DNA of 64,000 nt, from the NCBI RefSeq assembly GCF_003431325.1, contig NZ_CP010515.1:434001-498000 (forward strand), in the 5' to 3' direction. Positions 50,782-60,921 of this stretch are shown here, in pieces. Made by a program: the position numbers and the translations under genes. The notes under the pieces are model-generated. The model was not told the DNA's origin, made no database searches, and saw only the letters and a list, made by a program, of their open reading frames with translations. Each line of letters begins with the position of its first letter. Positions within the stretch are counted from its first letter, which is position 1. Source of the DNA: Acidilobus sp. 7A. GTDB taxonomy: Archaea > Thermoproteota > Thermoprotei_A > Sulfolobales > Acidilobaceae.

Positions 50782-52509
50782 ATGAGCTCTGAGGACCTGA
50801 GAACACTCGTTTACAGGGCAACTCTCAGGAACGCTGTTCAGCATGAGGGAAAGGCGCAGGTAAACAGCGTCATGTCGTCACTTATGGCTGAGAAGCCAGA
50901 GCTCAGGAGGAATGCTAGGGAGCTGGCGCAGCTAGTTAAGGAGATGGTCGACAAGGTAAACTCTATGAGCCTTGACGAGCAGCGCGAGGCCTTAGAGAGG
51001 GAGTTCGGCGAGGTTGCCGAGGGGAAGAGGAGGCAGGAGACGGAACGCAAGTCACTGCCTCCCCTGCCAAACGCTGAAGAGGGCAAGGTTGTGACGAGGT
51101 TTGCACCCAACCCTGACTTCGCCATACACATAGGGAACGCGAGGCCTGCGATACTCAGCTACGAGTACGCCAGGATTTACAAGGGCAGGATGGTCCTCAG
51201 ATTTGAGGACACGGACCCCAGGACTAAGACGCCGATGAAGGAAGCCTATGATATGATAAGGGAGGACCTGAGGTGGCTCGGCATAAAGTGGGACGAGGAG
51301 TACATACAGAGCCTTCGCATGGAGATATTCTACTCAACGATAAGGGAGGCGCTGTCGAAGGGATGTGCCTATGTTGACCTAGGTAAGGATGAGAGCAAGA
51401 AGCTCATAGCTGAGAAGGGGGCCCCAGAGTACAGGAACATGCAAGCGGAGTGGCAGCTTGAGCAGTTCGACAAGATGCTCTCAGGTCACTATAAGGAGGG
51501 TGACGCCGTCATAAGGTTTAAGACGAACCTGGAGGACCCTAACCCGAGCCTCAGGGACTGGGTTGCCTTCAGGATAATAGACACGTCGCAGCACCCGCAC
51601 CCGCTAACTGGTGACAAGTATATAGTGTGGCCTACCTATAACTTCGCCGTGAGCGTTGACGACCACTTAATGGGCATAACCCACGTCCTCAGAGGGAAGG
51701 AGCACCAGCTCAACACAGTAAAGCAGAGCTACGTTTACAGGTGCTTCGGGTGGCAGGAGCCTACTTACATCCACTTTGGGAGGCTGAAGCTGGAGGGCTT
51801 CATAATGAGCAAGAGCTACATTAAGAAGATTATGAGCGAGAGCTCAGGCGAGTTCATGGGACTTGATGACCCAAGGTTTGGAACTATTGCAGGACTCAGA
51901 AGACGCGGCATACTGCCCGAGTCCATAAGGGACGTGATACTTGACGTTGGTGTGAGGCCTGGGGATGCCAAGCTCAGCTGGGCCAACCTGGCCGCCACTA
52001 ATAGAAAGAAGCTAGACTCTATGGCTGACAGGCTTATGTTCGTCGAGACCTCTCAGGGCAGAGGCGTGAGGGTCAGGCTGAGCCAGCAGGGCTGCGTTAC
52101 AGCGAAGATACCGCTTCATCCTAACAGGCCCCAGGCGGTGCGCGAGATAAAGGTATGCGATGGCGATAACATATATGTGCCCGCTGACGATCTTAAGTCT
52201 TCGGCCGTGAGGTTAGCAGGCCTTGGGAACTACACCGTGAGACTAAGCGATGGCATGCTAGTGTTTAAGAATGACAGCCTTGATGAGGCGAGAAGGGAAG
52301 GTTACCCAATTATCCAGTGGGTCCCCGAGAGGAGCGCCGTAAACATAAGGGTCCTGGAGCCCGACGGCTTAAAGCTAGTGGTTCACGAAGGCCTTGTTGA
52401 GGGCTACGTAGGCAACTACACGAAGGGCTCAAGGCTGCAGTTTATACGCTTCGGCTTTGTAATAATAGACTCTATCAAGCCCCTAACGGCCATACTGACG
52501 CACCGCTAG
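50782..52509 (+). CDS. gltX: glutamyl-tRNA synthetase, archaeal type
   Basis: This class Ib enzyme charges tRNA-Glu (and probably tRNA-Gln for later amidation). The 575 residues have an archaeal helical N-terminal extension (1-100), a HIGH-type motif PNPDFAIHIGNARPA (about 108-122), the class core RFEDTDPRTKTP and a KMSKS loop EGFIMSKSYIKK (about 338-349), then beta-barrel anticodon domains. ATG 50782 is one base after the gds stop; the longer frame from 50716 runs inside gds and is rejected. It forms an operon with fni and gds. Confidence 0.95.
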   Translation: MSSEDLRTLVYRATLRNAVQHEGKAQVNSVMSSLMAEKPELRRNARELAQLVKEMVDKVNSMSLDEQREALEREFGEVAEGKRRQETERKSLPPLPNAEEGKVVTRFAPNPDFAIHIGNARPAILSYEYARIYKGRMVLRFEDTDPRTKTPMKEAYDMIREDLRWLGIKWDEEYIQSLRMEIFYSTIREALSKGCAYVDLGKDESKKLIAEKGAPEYRNMQAEWQLEQFDKMLSGHYKEGDAVIRFKTNLEDPNPSLRDWVAFRIIDTSQHPHPLTGDKYIVWPTYNFAVSVDDHLMGITHVLRGKEHQLNTVKQSYVYRCFGWQEPTYIHFGRLKLEGFIMSKSYIKKIMSESSGEFMGLDDPRFGTIAGLRRRGILPESIRDVILDVGVRPGDAKLSWANLAATNRKKLDSMADRLMFVETSQGRGVRVRLSQQGCVTAKIPLHPNRPQAVREIKVCDGDNIYVPADDLKSSAVRLAGLGNYTVRLSDGMLVFKNDSLDEARREGYPIIQWVPERSAVNIRVLEPDGLKLVVHEGLVEGYVGNYTKGSRLQFIRFGFVIIDSIKPLTAILTHR

Positions 52510-53732
52510 GCTAGACTCCTAATTAAGCTGACTAAACGGTCATTGCCATCCCTGTACCTGAGCAGCGCGTTGAGCGGCACATAGTGGTACCCGGTGCGCG
52601 CAGCTATCTCATAAACAGCCTCATAGCTAGCTCTCTCCACTAGCCAGAAGAAGAGGGCCCCGATCCCGTCGTAAAGGTTGCCAAGGCCCCTTGAGTTGGC
52701 CTCGGATACATATGAGTCTAGGATTACTTTAAACGTCTCGCTCTCCCATGTGAGCAGGTCCTCAGGAGGCCAGGAGGTTACCTGAAGCAAGGACCCCCCA
52801 GTCCTAAGCTGCTCACCCATCATGCCAGCATAGTCCAAGCTCCTGGCTAGGGCTGCCAGGTCCCTCACCGCGGGCTCCTTCTCAAGTCTGCTTGCAGGCG
52901 TCTTATACGGCTCACCGCCAAAGTCTATGAAATAGACGTTATCATTGGAGTCCTTCATCACCTGATAGAGGTGGAGGTCCCCATGAATCCTCATCTTGGG
53001 GGTTCCCATGAGCCTCTCAGCTAAGGGCTCTAAGTCACCTGCTAGCTCTTCAAGGGAGTCCGCAGCCTCTGAGAGAAGCGCTCTGTCGTGGGAGGGAAGC
53101 ATGTGAGGGGCCTTTTCCCTCAGCCATGCTGCCCTCCAGCTTAATCTCCTTAACCACGACCTTATATCATTCTCGCTTATGGGTTCAGGCCTGCACCACG
53201 CAGCGTCGCACTCCAAAAGCGTTGCATGCAGATCCACTAATGTCTTGCCTATGTTTGAGCCTAACGCCTTTGTGCTCTCGACAGACCTTGTAAATGAGCT
53301 GCTGACGTATTCGGTTGCCGCTGGAAGGCCTTCTATGAATTTTGTTATCAGCAAATATGGCGCGCCGTCAAAGAGCACGGAGCAGAGAAGCTGTGGGGAC
53401 CACCTGAAGTTCTTTTCTGTAAGGTAGTCGAGCACTAAGTGCTCGGCGTTGTCAGGCTCATGACGTCTTAAGGCCTTTATGAGAACTTTTTCGTCATTGC
53501 TTGCATAAGCTTCATACTCTACGGACCTCTGCCCTGAGCTCAAAACCCTAATTCCTCTTATCCTTGTAGTGACACGACAATTAACCTTAAGCCTCCCTGG
53601 GAGGCTTGCGCCGCCTCCAAGGGCCGCGTTCAGCCACTCCTCATTGGAGTCGAGCTCGCTCAGAGCCTTGCCGTCAGCCGTCAGCGACAGAGGTGCAAAG
53701 GCCTTCTCACCACAGCCTTCAACTATAAACAT
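52506..53732 (-). CDS. maltokinase-like phosphotransferase
   Basis: The 408 residues resemble maltokinases and aminoglycoside phosphotransferase folds. The catalytic loop is IHGDLHLYQVMK (about 249-260), with the metal-binding FIDFGGEP soon after; the N-terminal part includes VLIKALRR with a possible ATP-binding Lys. Maltokinase makes maltose 1-phosphate. A glucoamylase gene lies just upstream on the same strand, supporting a role in maltodextrin use. The 3' end overlaps gltX by 4 nt. Trehalose or another sugar could also be the acceptor. Confidence 0.75.
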   Translation of the reverse strand: MFIVEGCGEKAFAPLSLTADGKALSELDSNEEWLNAALGGGASLPGRLKVNCRVTTRIRGIRVLSSGQRSVEYEAYASNDEKVLIKALRRHEPDNAEHLVLDYLTEKNFRWSPQLLCSVLFDGAPYLLITKFIEGLPAATEYVSSSFTRSVESTKALGSNIGKTLVDLHATLLECDAAWCRPEPISENDIRSWLRRLSWRAAWLREKAPHMLPSHDRALLSEAADSLEELAGDLEPLAERLMGTPKMRIHGDLHLYQVMKDSNDNVYFIDFGGEPYKTPASRLEKEPAVRDLAALARSLDYAGMMGEQLRTGGSLLQVTSWPPEDLLTWESETFKVILDSYVSEANSRGLGNLYDGIGALFFWLVERASYEAVYEIAARTGYHYVPLNALLRYRDGNDRLVSLIRSLA

Positions 53733-53905
53733 GAACCCACCGCTTATAGGCTCGCAATAATACCTGCTCTCATCGCAGTGAAGTGCCCATGGCCTAGCGG
53801 CGTACCATTTGAGGGTCTCCTGGCTGCAGACGCTAGCTAAGGCCGTGCACCTTCTTGATATTAAGGGCTGCGAGGTTTAAAGTGCTCCATATTCAACTCT
53901 AAGTT

Positions 53906-55747
53906 TTACTGCTTAGGCGGCATGAAGCTTCCTCCATTAAGCATAACATGGGTCTTCACATACTCGGCATGGCTCCAGGCGAGCGGCATGACCGAGAGCG
54001 GCACAGAGTCAAAGGGGCTCACCTGCTCAGGTAGCATGCCGGTTGGCGACGCCACGCCGTTAACCCATGACACTAGCTGCTTTGCAGCGTCAAGGTTGCC
54101 CTGCAACATGTAGGCTTGCGCAAGCCAGAGGGTAGTGATGATCCATGGGTTGCCAGGTATGCCGGAGTAGTCAGCGCTGATTCTCTGATAATAGTCATTC
54201 TCATATCTTGCAAGGCCTCCTACCCTGTTGACCCACAGTTTATCCTTAACCACTTTCACTGTGCTATCAAACATGGGATCTGAGGGTTCCACAAGGCCAA
54301 AGAGGCCGGCCGCCAGGATAGAGGAGTCCACGGTCTTATCAACGTCGACGACCTTCTCCTTGTCTATTATTATCATCCTGTAGAAGTAGCCTCCATCTTT
54401 GTTAAACATATGCTCCCTGAAGCCGTTCTGAAATACCTTGGCTAAGCGTCCCCACTTATCCTCCTTACTCCACACGCCAAGCCTCCTAGCTATATCTGCA
54501 GCGCTCTTCATGGCGGCGTAAAGGGCAGCGACAGTGTACGTGTGAACTCCTAACCTCTCCTCCCAGAGATCGTAGCTCATCAAGGGCAGGGACAGCTTCT
54601 CATTAATGAAACTTGCCATGAAGTCTGCTGCTCTCTCTAAGTTCTCATAAACTTCACGTAACAGGAAATAGTCATTAGCTTTCACTATATGATACCAAAA
54701 ACCGTAGACCGCTAGGGCAGTCTCATCTTCCTGTATGTTCTTGCTGACCTCCGTTTCAGAGGTCCACGGGTGCCACGTGCTCCCGAAGGTACCATCAGCG
54801 TTATATTTCTGATAAAGGTAGCCTTCAGGGGTCATCAGCTCAGTGAAGAGCTTCTCATAGAACCTCCTGGTGAAGGACCAGTAACCTATGGAGTCAAGGG
54901 CCATGGCTACGTGAACGGCGTCCCTTGGCCATGTATATGCATATGTGTCAAGGTTAAACTTAAGTATGCTTGTATCCAGCGAGGCAGGCACCTCGCCGCT
55001 ATTACCCATGTGTCCGAGAAGCACGGCTATACTTTGCTTCAAGATCTTTGCATCCTTGAAAGGCTCGGTGAGAACGCTCCAGTACTTGCTATCACGCTCA
55101 AAGTGCTCGCCAGGCTCGGCCCTTAGGTCTTTCACAGACTCCACAAGGTCGTTGTAGCTCTTCCCAGCGACTATGTAGAGATAGAATTCCTTGGCAGCTA
55201 TGGAGATGGCACTGTCAACAGAGCCCTGGGCTATTGGGTTTTTACCCAGCGTGCCATCCTGGCAGTCATTAAGCACACTACCTTGATCTCTCCTTCCAGT
55301 AGTATACTCGTAAAGCTTATGTGACGAGGTGACCGCGAACCAGGTACTTCCCTTGTAATGGACGACGGCGTCAAGATGGGGGTCATAGAGCGCCGTGTCA
55401 CCGAGCTCGCTGTTGTTAAGCCTGAAGTCATTGTATTGTATGAATCTAAAGAGCCCCTCACCTCTTATGCTTACCTTAGTTATTATTGCCGGCCTCGTTT
55501 GAGAAGCCAACGAAGTAAGCTCTACAGTTGCATCACCTAACCTAAAAACGGCCCTGGCTATCAGGTTGTCCATTGAAATGGACTTGTCCACGTTCTCAAG
55601 CCATATCATTTGGCCGTCCTTCCACAGGCCTATCTTAAAGGCGCCGTTCACTGAGTGGTTATGATGTTGGTCAAGCATAGGATAGTAAATGCTCCTTATG
55701 TAAAAGTTGCCATCATAGAGCGCTGCTATGTTTCCGTTGCTAACCAT
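53906..55747 (-). CDS. glucoamylase (GH15 family)
   Basis: The 613-residue inverting glucosidase releases glucose from maltodextrins or starch. It has an N-terminal beta-sandwich domain (about 1-260) and an (alpha/alpha)6 barrel. The catalytic acid lies in NIQEDETALAVYGFW (about 335-350), the base in LPEQVSPFDSVPLS (about 571-584), and YTWPRDAVHVAMAL marks the barrel start. There is no signal peptide, so the enzyme is probably cytoplasmic. TATA-like TTTAAATTTAAATATG (minus strand, about 55795-55810) lies upstream. The maltokinase-like gene is 173 bp downstream. Confidence 0.9.
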   Translation of the reverse strand: MVSNGNIAALYDGNFYIRSIYYPMLDQHHNHSVNGAFKIGLWKDGQMIWLENVDKSISMDNLIARAVFRLGDATVELTSLASQTRPAIITKVSIRGEGLFRFIQYNDFRLNNSELGDTALYDPHLDAVVHYKGSTWFAVTSSHKLYEYTTGRRDQGSVLNDCQDGTLGKNPIAQGSVDSAISIAAKEFYLYIVAGKSYNDLVESVKDLRAEPGEHFERDSKYWSVLTEPFKDAKILKQSIAVLLGHMGNSGEVPASLDTSILKFNLDTYAYTWPRDAVHVAMALDSIGYWSFTRRFYEKLFTELMTPEGYLYQKYNADGTFGSTWHPWTSETEVSKNIQEDETALAVYGFWYHIVKANDYFLLREVYENLERAADFMASFINEKLSLPLMSYDLWEERLGVHTYTVAALYAAMKSAADIARRLGVWSKEDKWGRLAKVFQNGFREHMFNKDGGYFYRMIIIDKEKVVDVDKTVDSSILAAGLFGLVEPSDPMFDSTVKVVKDKLWVNRVGGLARYENDYYQRISADYSGIPGNPWIITTLWLAQAYMLQGNLDAAKQLVSWVNGVASPTGMLPEQVSPFDSVPLSVMPLAWSHAEYVKTHVMLNGGSFMPPKQ

Positions 55748-55910
55748 TGCAAGTCTTGCCGTCTTCGCTCGCCATAAATTTAGAACAGTGCCTACATATT
55801 TAAATTTAAACTTGAGAAAGGTTTTTTACTTTATAAAGACATACGCCTGTACGAGATAGCCTACCTACATTACATTGCGTGATATCGATAATAAAGGGTT
55901 CTTTAACTCT

Positions 55911-56729
55911 TCAGTCGCCGCAGCCTATCTTAGGCAGCTCTTCCACCTTTCCTTCAGCAACAGCAAAGACGTTATGCGGGTGTATGCTCTCTAGGCTATA
56001 GATCTCTGCTTTAAGTACAGTATCCTTAGGGAGGTTCTCATCAACTAGGCACCTGAGCCTCCTCACGGCTTCCCTAACGGCGTCTTCAGCAAACCTTGGG
56101 TTTCTGTGGGCACCGAAGACTAGTCTCGCCTCCTGAGGTCTTTTAAGTAACGTAAAGGCTGGTGCTGAGAGCGAAGCCCAGAGCGCGGAAGCTATATCGT
56201 CAATACTAATGATGTGAAGCTTGCGAGATATCACGGAACCCCTAAGCATCACCTTCTGACTATGGCTGGGCGCTGTGGAACTGTAGTTAAACATATCAGC
56301 TATAGTTCTCTGCGCACTGGGGCATACAGTGAAGCCTTTAACCGAGACGCTGGTCAGGAAGGTTTTTTTGCTTCTGCCTCCCACTACAGCAACTTTAACT
56401 CTAACGGGCTCTAGGGACTCTATATCCTCGAAAGCGGCCCTAGCCCAGTACGTTGTGTATAGCTCAACGCCAGCGCTGTCGCTGTAGCCGTGGAGGTTTA
56501 GAAGCTGGTCATGAATGCTCTCCGCGAGGCCCTCGAGGCTCCACGATTCCTGAGGAAAGGAGTCCAGAATCTGCATGGCGTCAACGTTGCGGGATAGGTG
56601 GGCGCCCTTTCTGTTAGATGAAAGGTCAACGTAGACATTAATTTTTGCGTCAAAGGCGAAGAGTCCTTGAGGCGACTTTATTAGGATCCTCTTCAGGACG
56701 CCTCTGAAGCCTATTCTCTTAACTGGCAC
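55911..56729 (-). CDS. mptA: GTP cyclohydrolase MptA / FolE2 type
   Basis: This enzyme opens GTP to make dihydroneopterin cyclic phosphate for tetrahydromethanopterin-type cofactors. The 272 residues match the T-fold FolE2/MptA family: INVYVDLSSNRKGAHLSRNVDA, TVCPSAQ (metal-ligand Cys about 135), and ESIHPHNVFA (His about 248). It is the last gene of a minus-strand run pheS - pheT - mptA, separated from pheT by 7 nt. The combination is probably historical rather than functional. Confidence 0.88.
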   Translation of the reverse strand: MPVKRIGFRGVLKRILIKSPQGLFAFDAKINVYVDLSSNRKGAHLSRNVDAMQILDSFPQESWSLEGLAESIHDQLLNLHGYSDSAGVELYTTYWARAAFEDIESLEPVRVKVAVVGGRSKKTFLTSVSVKGFTVCPSAQRTIADMFNYSSTAPSHSQKVMLRGSVISRKLHIISIDDIASALWASLSAPAFTLLKRPQEARLVFGAHRNPRFAEDAVREAVRRLRCLVDENLPKDTVLKAEIYSLESIHPHNVFAVAEGKVEELPKIGCGD

Positions 56730-56736
56730 AGGGTAA

Positions 56737-58413
56737 TCAGGGCTTCTGTCCTGCAGCTCCAGCCCTTATCACCTTTAGGAGCTCCGTTAACGAGAGTTCA
56801 AAAATGGCCACCGGATACGTAATATTGAGCTTACCTAGCACAACAGGGTTGACCTCGCCAATAATTCCTATCTCGTGACTGTTGGCCAGAAGCGAGGCAG
56901 ACCTGCCTAGGAGGAGCCAACTAATCGTGATAGGCCTAGCGCCGGGTCTGAGACCAAAGGACCTTATGAACGCGTAAGCGACGGACTGGATATCCTCATA
57001 ACTTACAGAGTCGTCCATAATGGCCGCGGCTAGCTTTAAGTCCTCCACTGCTTCTGGGCCTACCTTTTTAACAGTCTTGCCTATCTCAAAGACATTAACA
57101 GGTTTAGTCTTGCTGACGTTGAAATACATAAACTGAAGTAGCTGGGGTATGAGAGAGGGCCTTAGGGCGTCTAACTCCTCCTGCACAGGATTTTTGAGCT
57201 TTACTACGTCATTTATTATATCAAAAAGCTTCAGCAGGGAGGAGCTAGTCAATATATAGCTCATAACTTCCGTGAAACCAAGCCCTACCATTATGTCGCG
57301 CGCTGTCCTTGAAAGCATCGTGTGGTCTAGTAATGATCCTCTGGCATCGTTTATGTACCTGCTTGGCGAAAGCTTAGGAGAGTCATATCCCATGGCCATG
57401 GCAATGTCTTCCACAAGGTCTATCTCAGATATTATGTCATAGCGGAACGGGGGCACCACGACTTTGACACGACTGTTCTCAGGCAAGGCGTTATGCCTCA
57501 TCTTAAGTAACGAGATTGCTGCCTCGTCAACCGTTAGATCCGCGCCTAGGACCCTGTTTACATAATTTACATCAAGGCTCAGCTCCCTGCCCTTAAGCAA
57601 TGGCGTATGTAAAGGCTCCTCCGCCCTCGAGGCTATCTTAACGAGACCTATGCGGGCACCTCTTCTCTCAGCTAGGTTAAGCGTTATGATGTCTAGAACT
57701 TTAAGTACAGTTGCAAGGTCCGTTCCGGTGACGTCTATTAGAAGATCCCTAGTACCAACCTCAACCCTGGTAACTTCTGAATTTACCACAGGGGGTAGAG
57801 AGAGCACAGCTCCATCATCTTCTGTAAATGCTGGATGGAAGCCTTCAGTCAAGCTTATGTTACCGTATTTTACTCCCTGCTCCGTGCTTCTTAGAACCTC
57901 TGCTATCGACACAGGTTTTCCGCCGCCAAGGGGTATCATGGTGTTCTCAAGCGGCAGCATGCCATACCTGAGCCTCTTACTTTTAATCTTAGTCAGATCG
58001 TGGAATCCTATGGCTACCTTTCTTCTTCTCCTTCCTACAGTGTCATGGAGTTTCTCCTGAAACTGAACGAGCTCTTCAAGGAAGGACTCAGAATCAACGT
58101 TTACATTATATACCACAGCGGCAGCTATGTAGGGCCTGGTTTCTGGCATCTCGTTGACAAGCTCCAGGCCGCTATCCTGGATATTTCCACTTAAGGACTT
58201 CCAGCCAAGCTCTAGGGACTCTATACCTCTGACAGCCCTTGCTATGCCTTCAGAGATGAACATATCTGGCCTGTCTGGGTTTACCTCAACCGAAAGGTAG
58301 TCGCTGTCAAGTTCGGTCTCGCACTTTAATTTGAAGAGAGCCTCCTCAACTATGTCTAGATCTAGGCCTGTAGTCTCTACCAGTCTCTCGGGCTTAAACC
58401 TAAGCGTCACCAT
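56737..58413 (-). CDS. pheT: phenylalanyl-tRNA synthetase, beta subunit
   Basis: This is the tRNA-binding and editing subunit of the heterotetrameric PheRS. The archaeal-length 558 residues start MVTLRFKPERLVETTGLDLD and include the B3/B4 editing region (VNPDRPDMFISEGIARAVRG; VNSEVTRVEVGTRDLLIDVTG), the B5 domain (LTVDEAAISLLKMRHNA) and VEDIAMAMGYDS. ATG 58413 is 4 nt after the pheS stop and follows GAGGTG; the longer start at 58428 overlaps pheS and lacks its own site. Confidence 0.95.
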   Translation of the reverse strand: MVTLRFKPERLVETTGLDLDIVEEALFKLKCETELDSDYLSVEVNPDRPDMFISEGIARAVRGIESLELGWKSLSGNIQDSGLELVNEMPETRPYIAAAVVYNVNVDSESFLEELVQFQEKLHDTVGRRRRKVAIGFHDLTKIKSKRLRYGMLPLENTMIPLGGGKPVSIAEVLRSTEQGVKYGNISLTEGFHPAFTEDDGAVLSLPPVVNSEVTRVEVGTRDLLIDVTGTDLATVLKVLDIITLNLAERRGARIGLVKIASRAEEPLHTPLLKGRELSLDVNYVNRVLGADLTVDEAAISLLKMRHNALPENSRVKVVVPPFRYDIISEIDLVEDIAMAMGYDSPKLSPSRYINDARGSLLDHTMLSRTARDIMVGLGFTEVMSYILTSSSLLKLFDIINDVVKLKNPVQEELDALRPSLIPQLLQFMYFNVSKTKPVNVFEIGKTVKKVGPEAVEDLKLAAAIMDDSVSYEDIQSVAYAFIRSFGLRPGARPITISWLLLGRSASLLANSHEIGIIGEVNPVVLGKLNITYPVAIFELSLTELLKVIRAGAAGQKP

Positions 58414-58417
58414 GGCT

Positions 58418-59863
58418 TTACACCTCAACTTTAAACGATCTTAGAAAGTCGTAGTCTTTAGAGTAGAGGTCTCTTACATCATGGAGCCCAAAGCGGGCCA
58501 GGGCCAGCCTCTCAACGCCCATGCCCCAAGCCCCTACTTGGTATTCAACGCCAGCGATCCTGAGAACCTCCGGCCTGAAGAGGCCCGCGCCAAAGACTTC
58601 AACCATGTTATCTCCTATTCTCGCATAGCCCTCCACGCTGGGCTCTGTAAACGGGAAGTAAGCAGGCTTAAACTTAAGCTCTAGGCCGAGCCTTTTGCCA
58701 AACTCGCTTAAGAACCCAAGTAGGTCCCTGAATGTGAAGTCTTCCCAGCCCATAATTCCATCTAGCTGATGGAAGTCTGATAGGTGGGTGGCATCAACAG
58801 GATCTGCCCTGAAGACCTTATCTACAGTGAAGAACCTAACCGGAGGCCTAGGCCTGGAGGCGAGAACCCTTATAGTTACTGACGTGGTCTGGCTCCTCAG
58901 AATTCTTCTTGAAGCTACGTTCTCATCCCACCGATATCCCCAGCCACGTTCATGTTCATGCTTAACCCTAGCAACTATGTCAGCGTAATCCTTTAGGTCT
59001 GTTGGCGGTAGATCGGGCCAGAACGTATCATGCATCTCTCTGGCTGGGTGATCCTGGGGCTGGAAGAGCGCATCGAAGTTGAATAGCTCTAACTCCACTA
59101 AGGGACCGCTCACCTCAGCGAAGCCCATTTCCTTCATGAGGTCTTTAAGTTCCTCTATGAACTCTGCAAAGAAGTGCTTCCTTGCAGGCATCCTTAATGG
59201 CGGTTCAGTTGTGACGTCATAGGGCCTTAAGGTGTACTCTCTCCACCTGCCGGTGGCTATAAGTTCGTGGGATAACTTTGCTATGCTTGGCTTAGCTGTT
59301 ACTAGCGAGAGTCCCTGAGGCAGTAGTCTTATGCTCATCAGGTTTTTCTGTTCAACCTTTACAAGCCCTCTGCTTCTCAGGACATCGACTATATTCTCAC
59401 TTACAGGCCCTCCCTCCTTTATGCTCCTAAGACCCTCCTTTAGGTTGTTTACGCTGGCTCTGAAACCTTCACGGTCTACTAGAGTTGCCACGCCATTGAC
59501 TACCTTTATGTGGCCGGCTTTTGCAGCAATTCCGATGGCTACATTGAAATCACTTCCAAGGGAGTTCCTAGCTAAATCAACTGTTACTGAGCCATTGTTC
59601 GCCTCCAACAGCTTGAGAAGCTTCTCCTCAGGTAACCCATCCTTTAAGGCTTCTTCACCTCTCTCTGTCAGAAGCACCCTGGTGACCGTCTTTCTGTCAA
59701 TCTTGACAAGTCCCTTCGTCTCGAGGAGGCTTGCTAGGCTCACGGCACTGCTAGTAGGTACGCCTATAAGTTCTTCAGACTTCTCGGCGTCTAGCGGCTC
59801 ACCAAGTTTTGCAAGCTTTTTGAGGAACTCTAGCTCGCTGGGGCTCAGCTGCTCGGCAGCCAT
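58418..59863 (-). CDS. pheS: phenylalanyl-tRNA synthetase, alpha subunit
   Basis: This is the catalytic class II subunit of PheRS. The 481 residues have an N-terminal region with winged-helix repeats (1-180, for example VTRVLLTERGEEALKDG), then the catalytic core: motif 1-like FAEFIEELKDLMKEMGFAEV, QPQDHPAREMHDTFW, motif 2 DKVFRADPVDATHLSDFHQ and motif 3 GMGVERLALARFGL. A strong Shine-Dalgarno (CAGGAGG on the minus strand, 59871-59877) and TATA-like GATTTATTTG (about 59898-59907) precede the ATG. pheT follows at once. Confidence 0.95.
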   Translation of the reverse strand: MAAEQLSPSELEFLKKLAKLGEPLDAEKSEELIGVPTSSAVSLASLLETKGLVKIDRKTVTRVLLTERGEEALKDGLPEEKLLKLLEANNGSVTVDLARNSLGSDFNVAIGIAAKAGHIKVVNGVATLVDREGFRASVNNLKEGLRSIKEGGPVSENIVDVLRSRGLVKVEQKNLMSIRLLPQGLSLVTAKPSIAKLSHELIATGRWREYTLRPYDVTTEPPLRMPARKHFFAEFIEELKDLMKEMGFAEVSGPLVELELFNFDALFQPQDHPAREMHDTFWPDLPPTDLKDYADIVARVKHEHERGWGYRWDENVASRRILRSQTTSVTIRVLASRPRPPVRFFTVDKVFRADPVDATHLSDFHQLDGIMGWEDFTFRDLLGFLSEFGKRLGLELKFKPAYFPFTEPSVEGYARIGDNMVEVFGAGLFRPEVLRIAGVEYQVGAWGMGVERLALARFGLHDVRDLYSKDYDFLRSFKVEV

Positions 59864-59979
59864 GGTTGGCCTCCTGTGATTGACTTAAGGTTGAACAAAT
59901 AAATCTTTGACTCAGTGATGGGAGATCTTAGTAAACTTAGTAAACTTATTATCCTCCCTCAGTTAGGCTTCATATCTCG

Positions 59980-60903
59980 ATGATTGCTGTGGGGGCCACC
60001 AGGGCCATTCTGAGGCTTGTAAAGCAGAGAATTGGCGAGTCATCCTTAAGGAAGTTTGAGCCTCCAAAGGGCTTTCTCTTTGCAACTTCGCAGGAAAGCG
60101 TGGACGTAACTATATATCCCGTGTCGCTGGACTATCTTTTAGTGCAGCCTGAAGGATACTCTGACGTCTTTAAGTACACGTCAGAGCTTGAGATAGCTCA
60201 AGAGCCGTGGCAGTCATACTGTCAGTGGCACAACGGCCCCTTGGATGAGGCCGACGATCCCCTTAAGAGGCTTTACTGCCCAGTTGCAGCCGAGGGCTTC
60301 TGTCCAAAGCACAGGAGATCGGAGAGAGCCCTTTACACGCTCTGCCTTGACTCAAGGTCTGAGAAGGCGCTCGAAGCATGCAAGTACATAGATAGCCTAG
60401 TGAAGGGGGAGTACGTGGTTTATATGGTAGACTATGGCGGTGACAAGCCGAAGGTCGGCACGACTAGGAGGTTTAGGCTGCTTGAGAGGATAGCTGAGCA
60501 ACCGCATACGCTTGCCACGGTCATAATGGAGACTGGCAGCCTACTTGAGGCCAGGAGGGCTGAGATTAACATATCAAGGAGCGGCATTGCTGTGGAGAGC
60601 TGGAGACATAAGCTCCTGATGCCACAGGACCACTACTTTGCGTCGTTTAGGCTCAGCGAGGCGGCCTCCCGGGCCTCTAAGCTTCTTGGAGTTCAATGGG
60701 ATGAGAAGATCTTCGCCATAACGTCGGAGCAGTTCACAACAGCAAGGCCAAGGGTTATTGATGTAGAGAAGCTGGCTGGGGCGGAGCTCTTGCCAGTCGC
60801 CTCATGGGGAGGCTTTTTAATGTTTAAGGACAAAACTGGGCAGAGCCTAGCAGTTAAGGCCTCCCAGCTCATGCACAGGAACTCGATAATAGTAAGCTTT
60901 TGA
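59980..60903 (+). CDS. DUF2797-like protein
   Basis: The 307 residues contain a Cys/His cluster (YCQWHNG near 80-86; YCPVAAEGFCPKHRRS near 103-118) and later VYMVDYGGDKPKVGTTRRFRLLERI, a GIY-YIG-like or DUF2797-like block (KVGTT..R..R..EQ). This arrangement is found in an uncharacterised archaeal family. The cluster may bind zinc. The promoter area has a tandem AGTAAACTT repeat (59933-59950) and AT-rich TATTATC. The gene is divergent from pheS. The function is unknown. Confidence 0.65.
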   Translation: MIAVGATRAILRLVKQRIGESSLRKFEPPKGFLFATSQESVDVTIYPVSLDYLLVQPEGYSDVFKYTSELEIAQEPWQSYCQWHNGPLDEADDPLKRLYCPVAAEGFCPKHRRSERALYTLCLDSRSEKALEACKYIDSLVKGEYVVYMVDYGGDKPKVGTTRRFRLLERIAEQPHTLATVIMETGSLLEARRAEINISRSGIAVESWRHKLLMPQDHYFASFRLSEAASRASKLLGVQWDEKIFAITSEQFTTARPRVIDVEKLAGAELLPVASWGGFLMFKDKTGQSLAVKASQLMHRNSIIVSF

Positions 60904-60921
60904 CAGCCTTAATGAATACCG

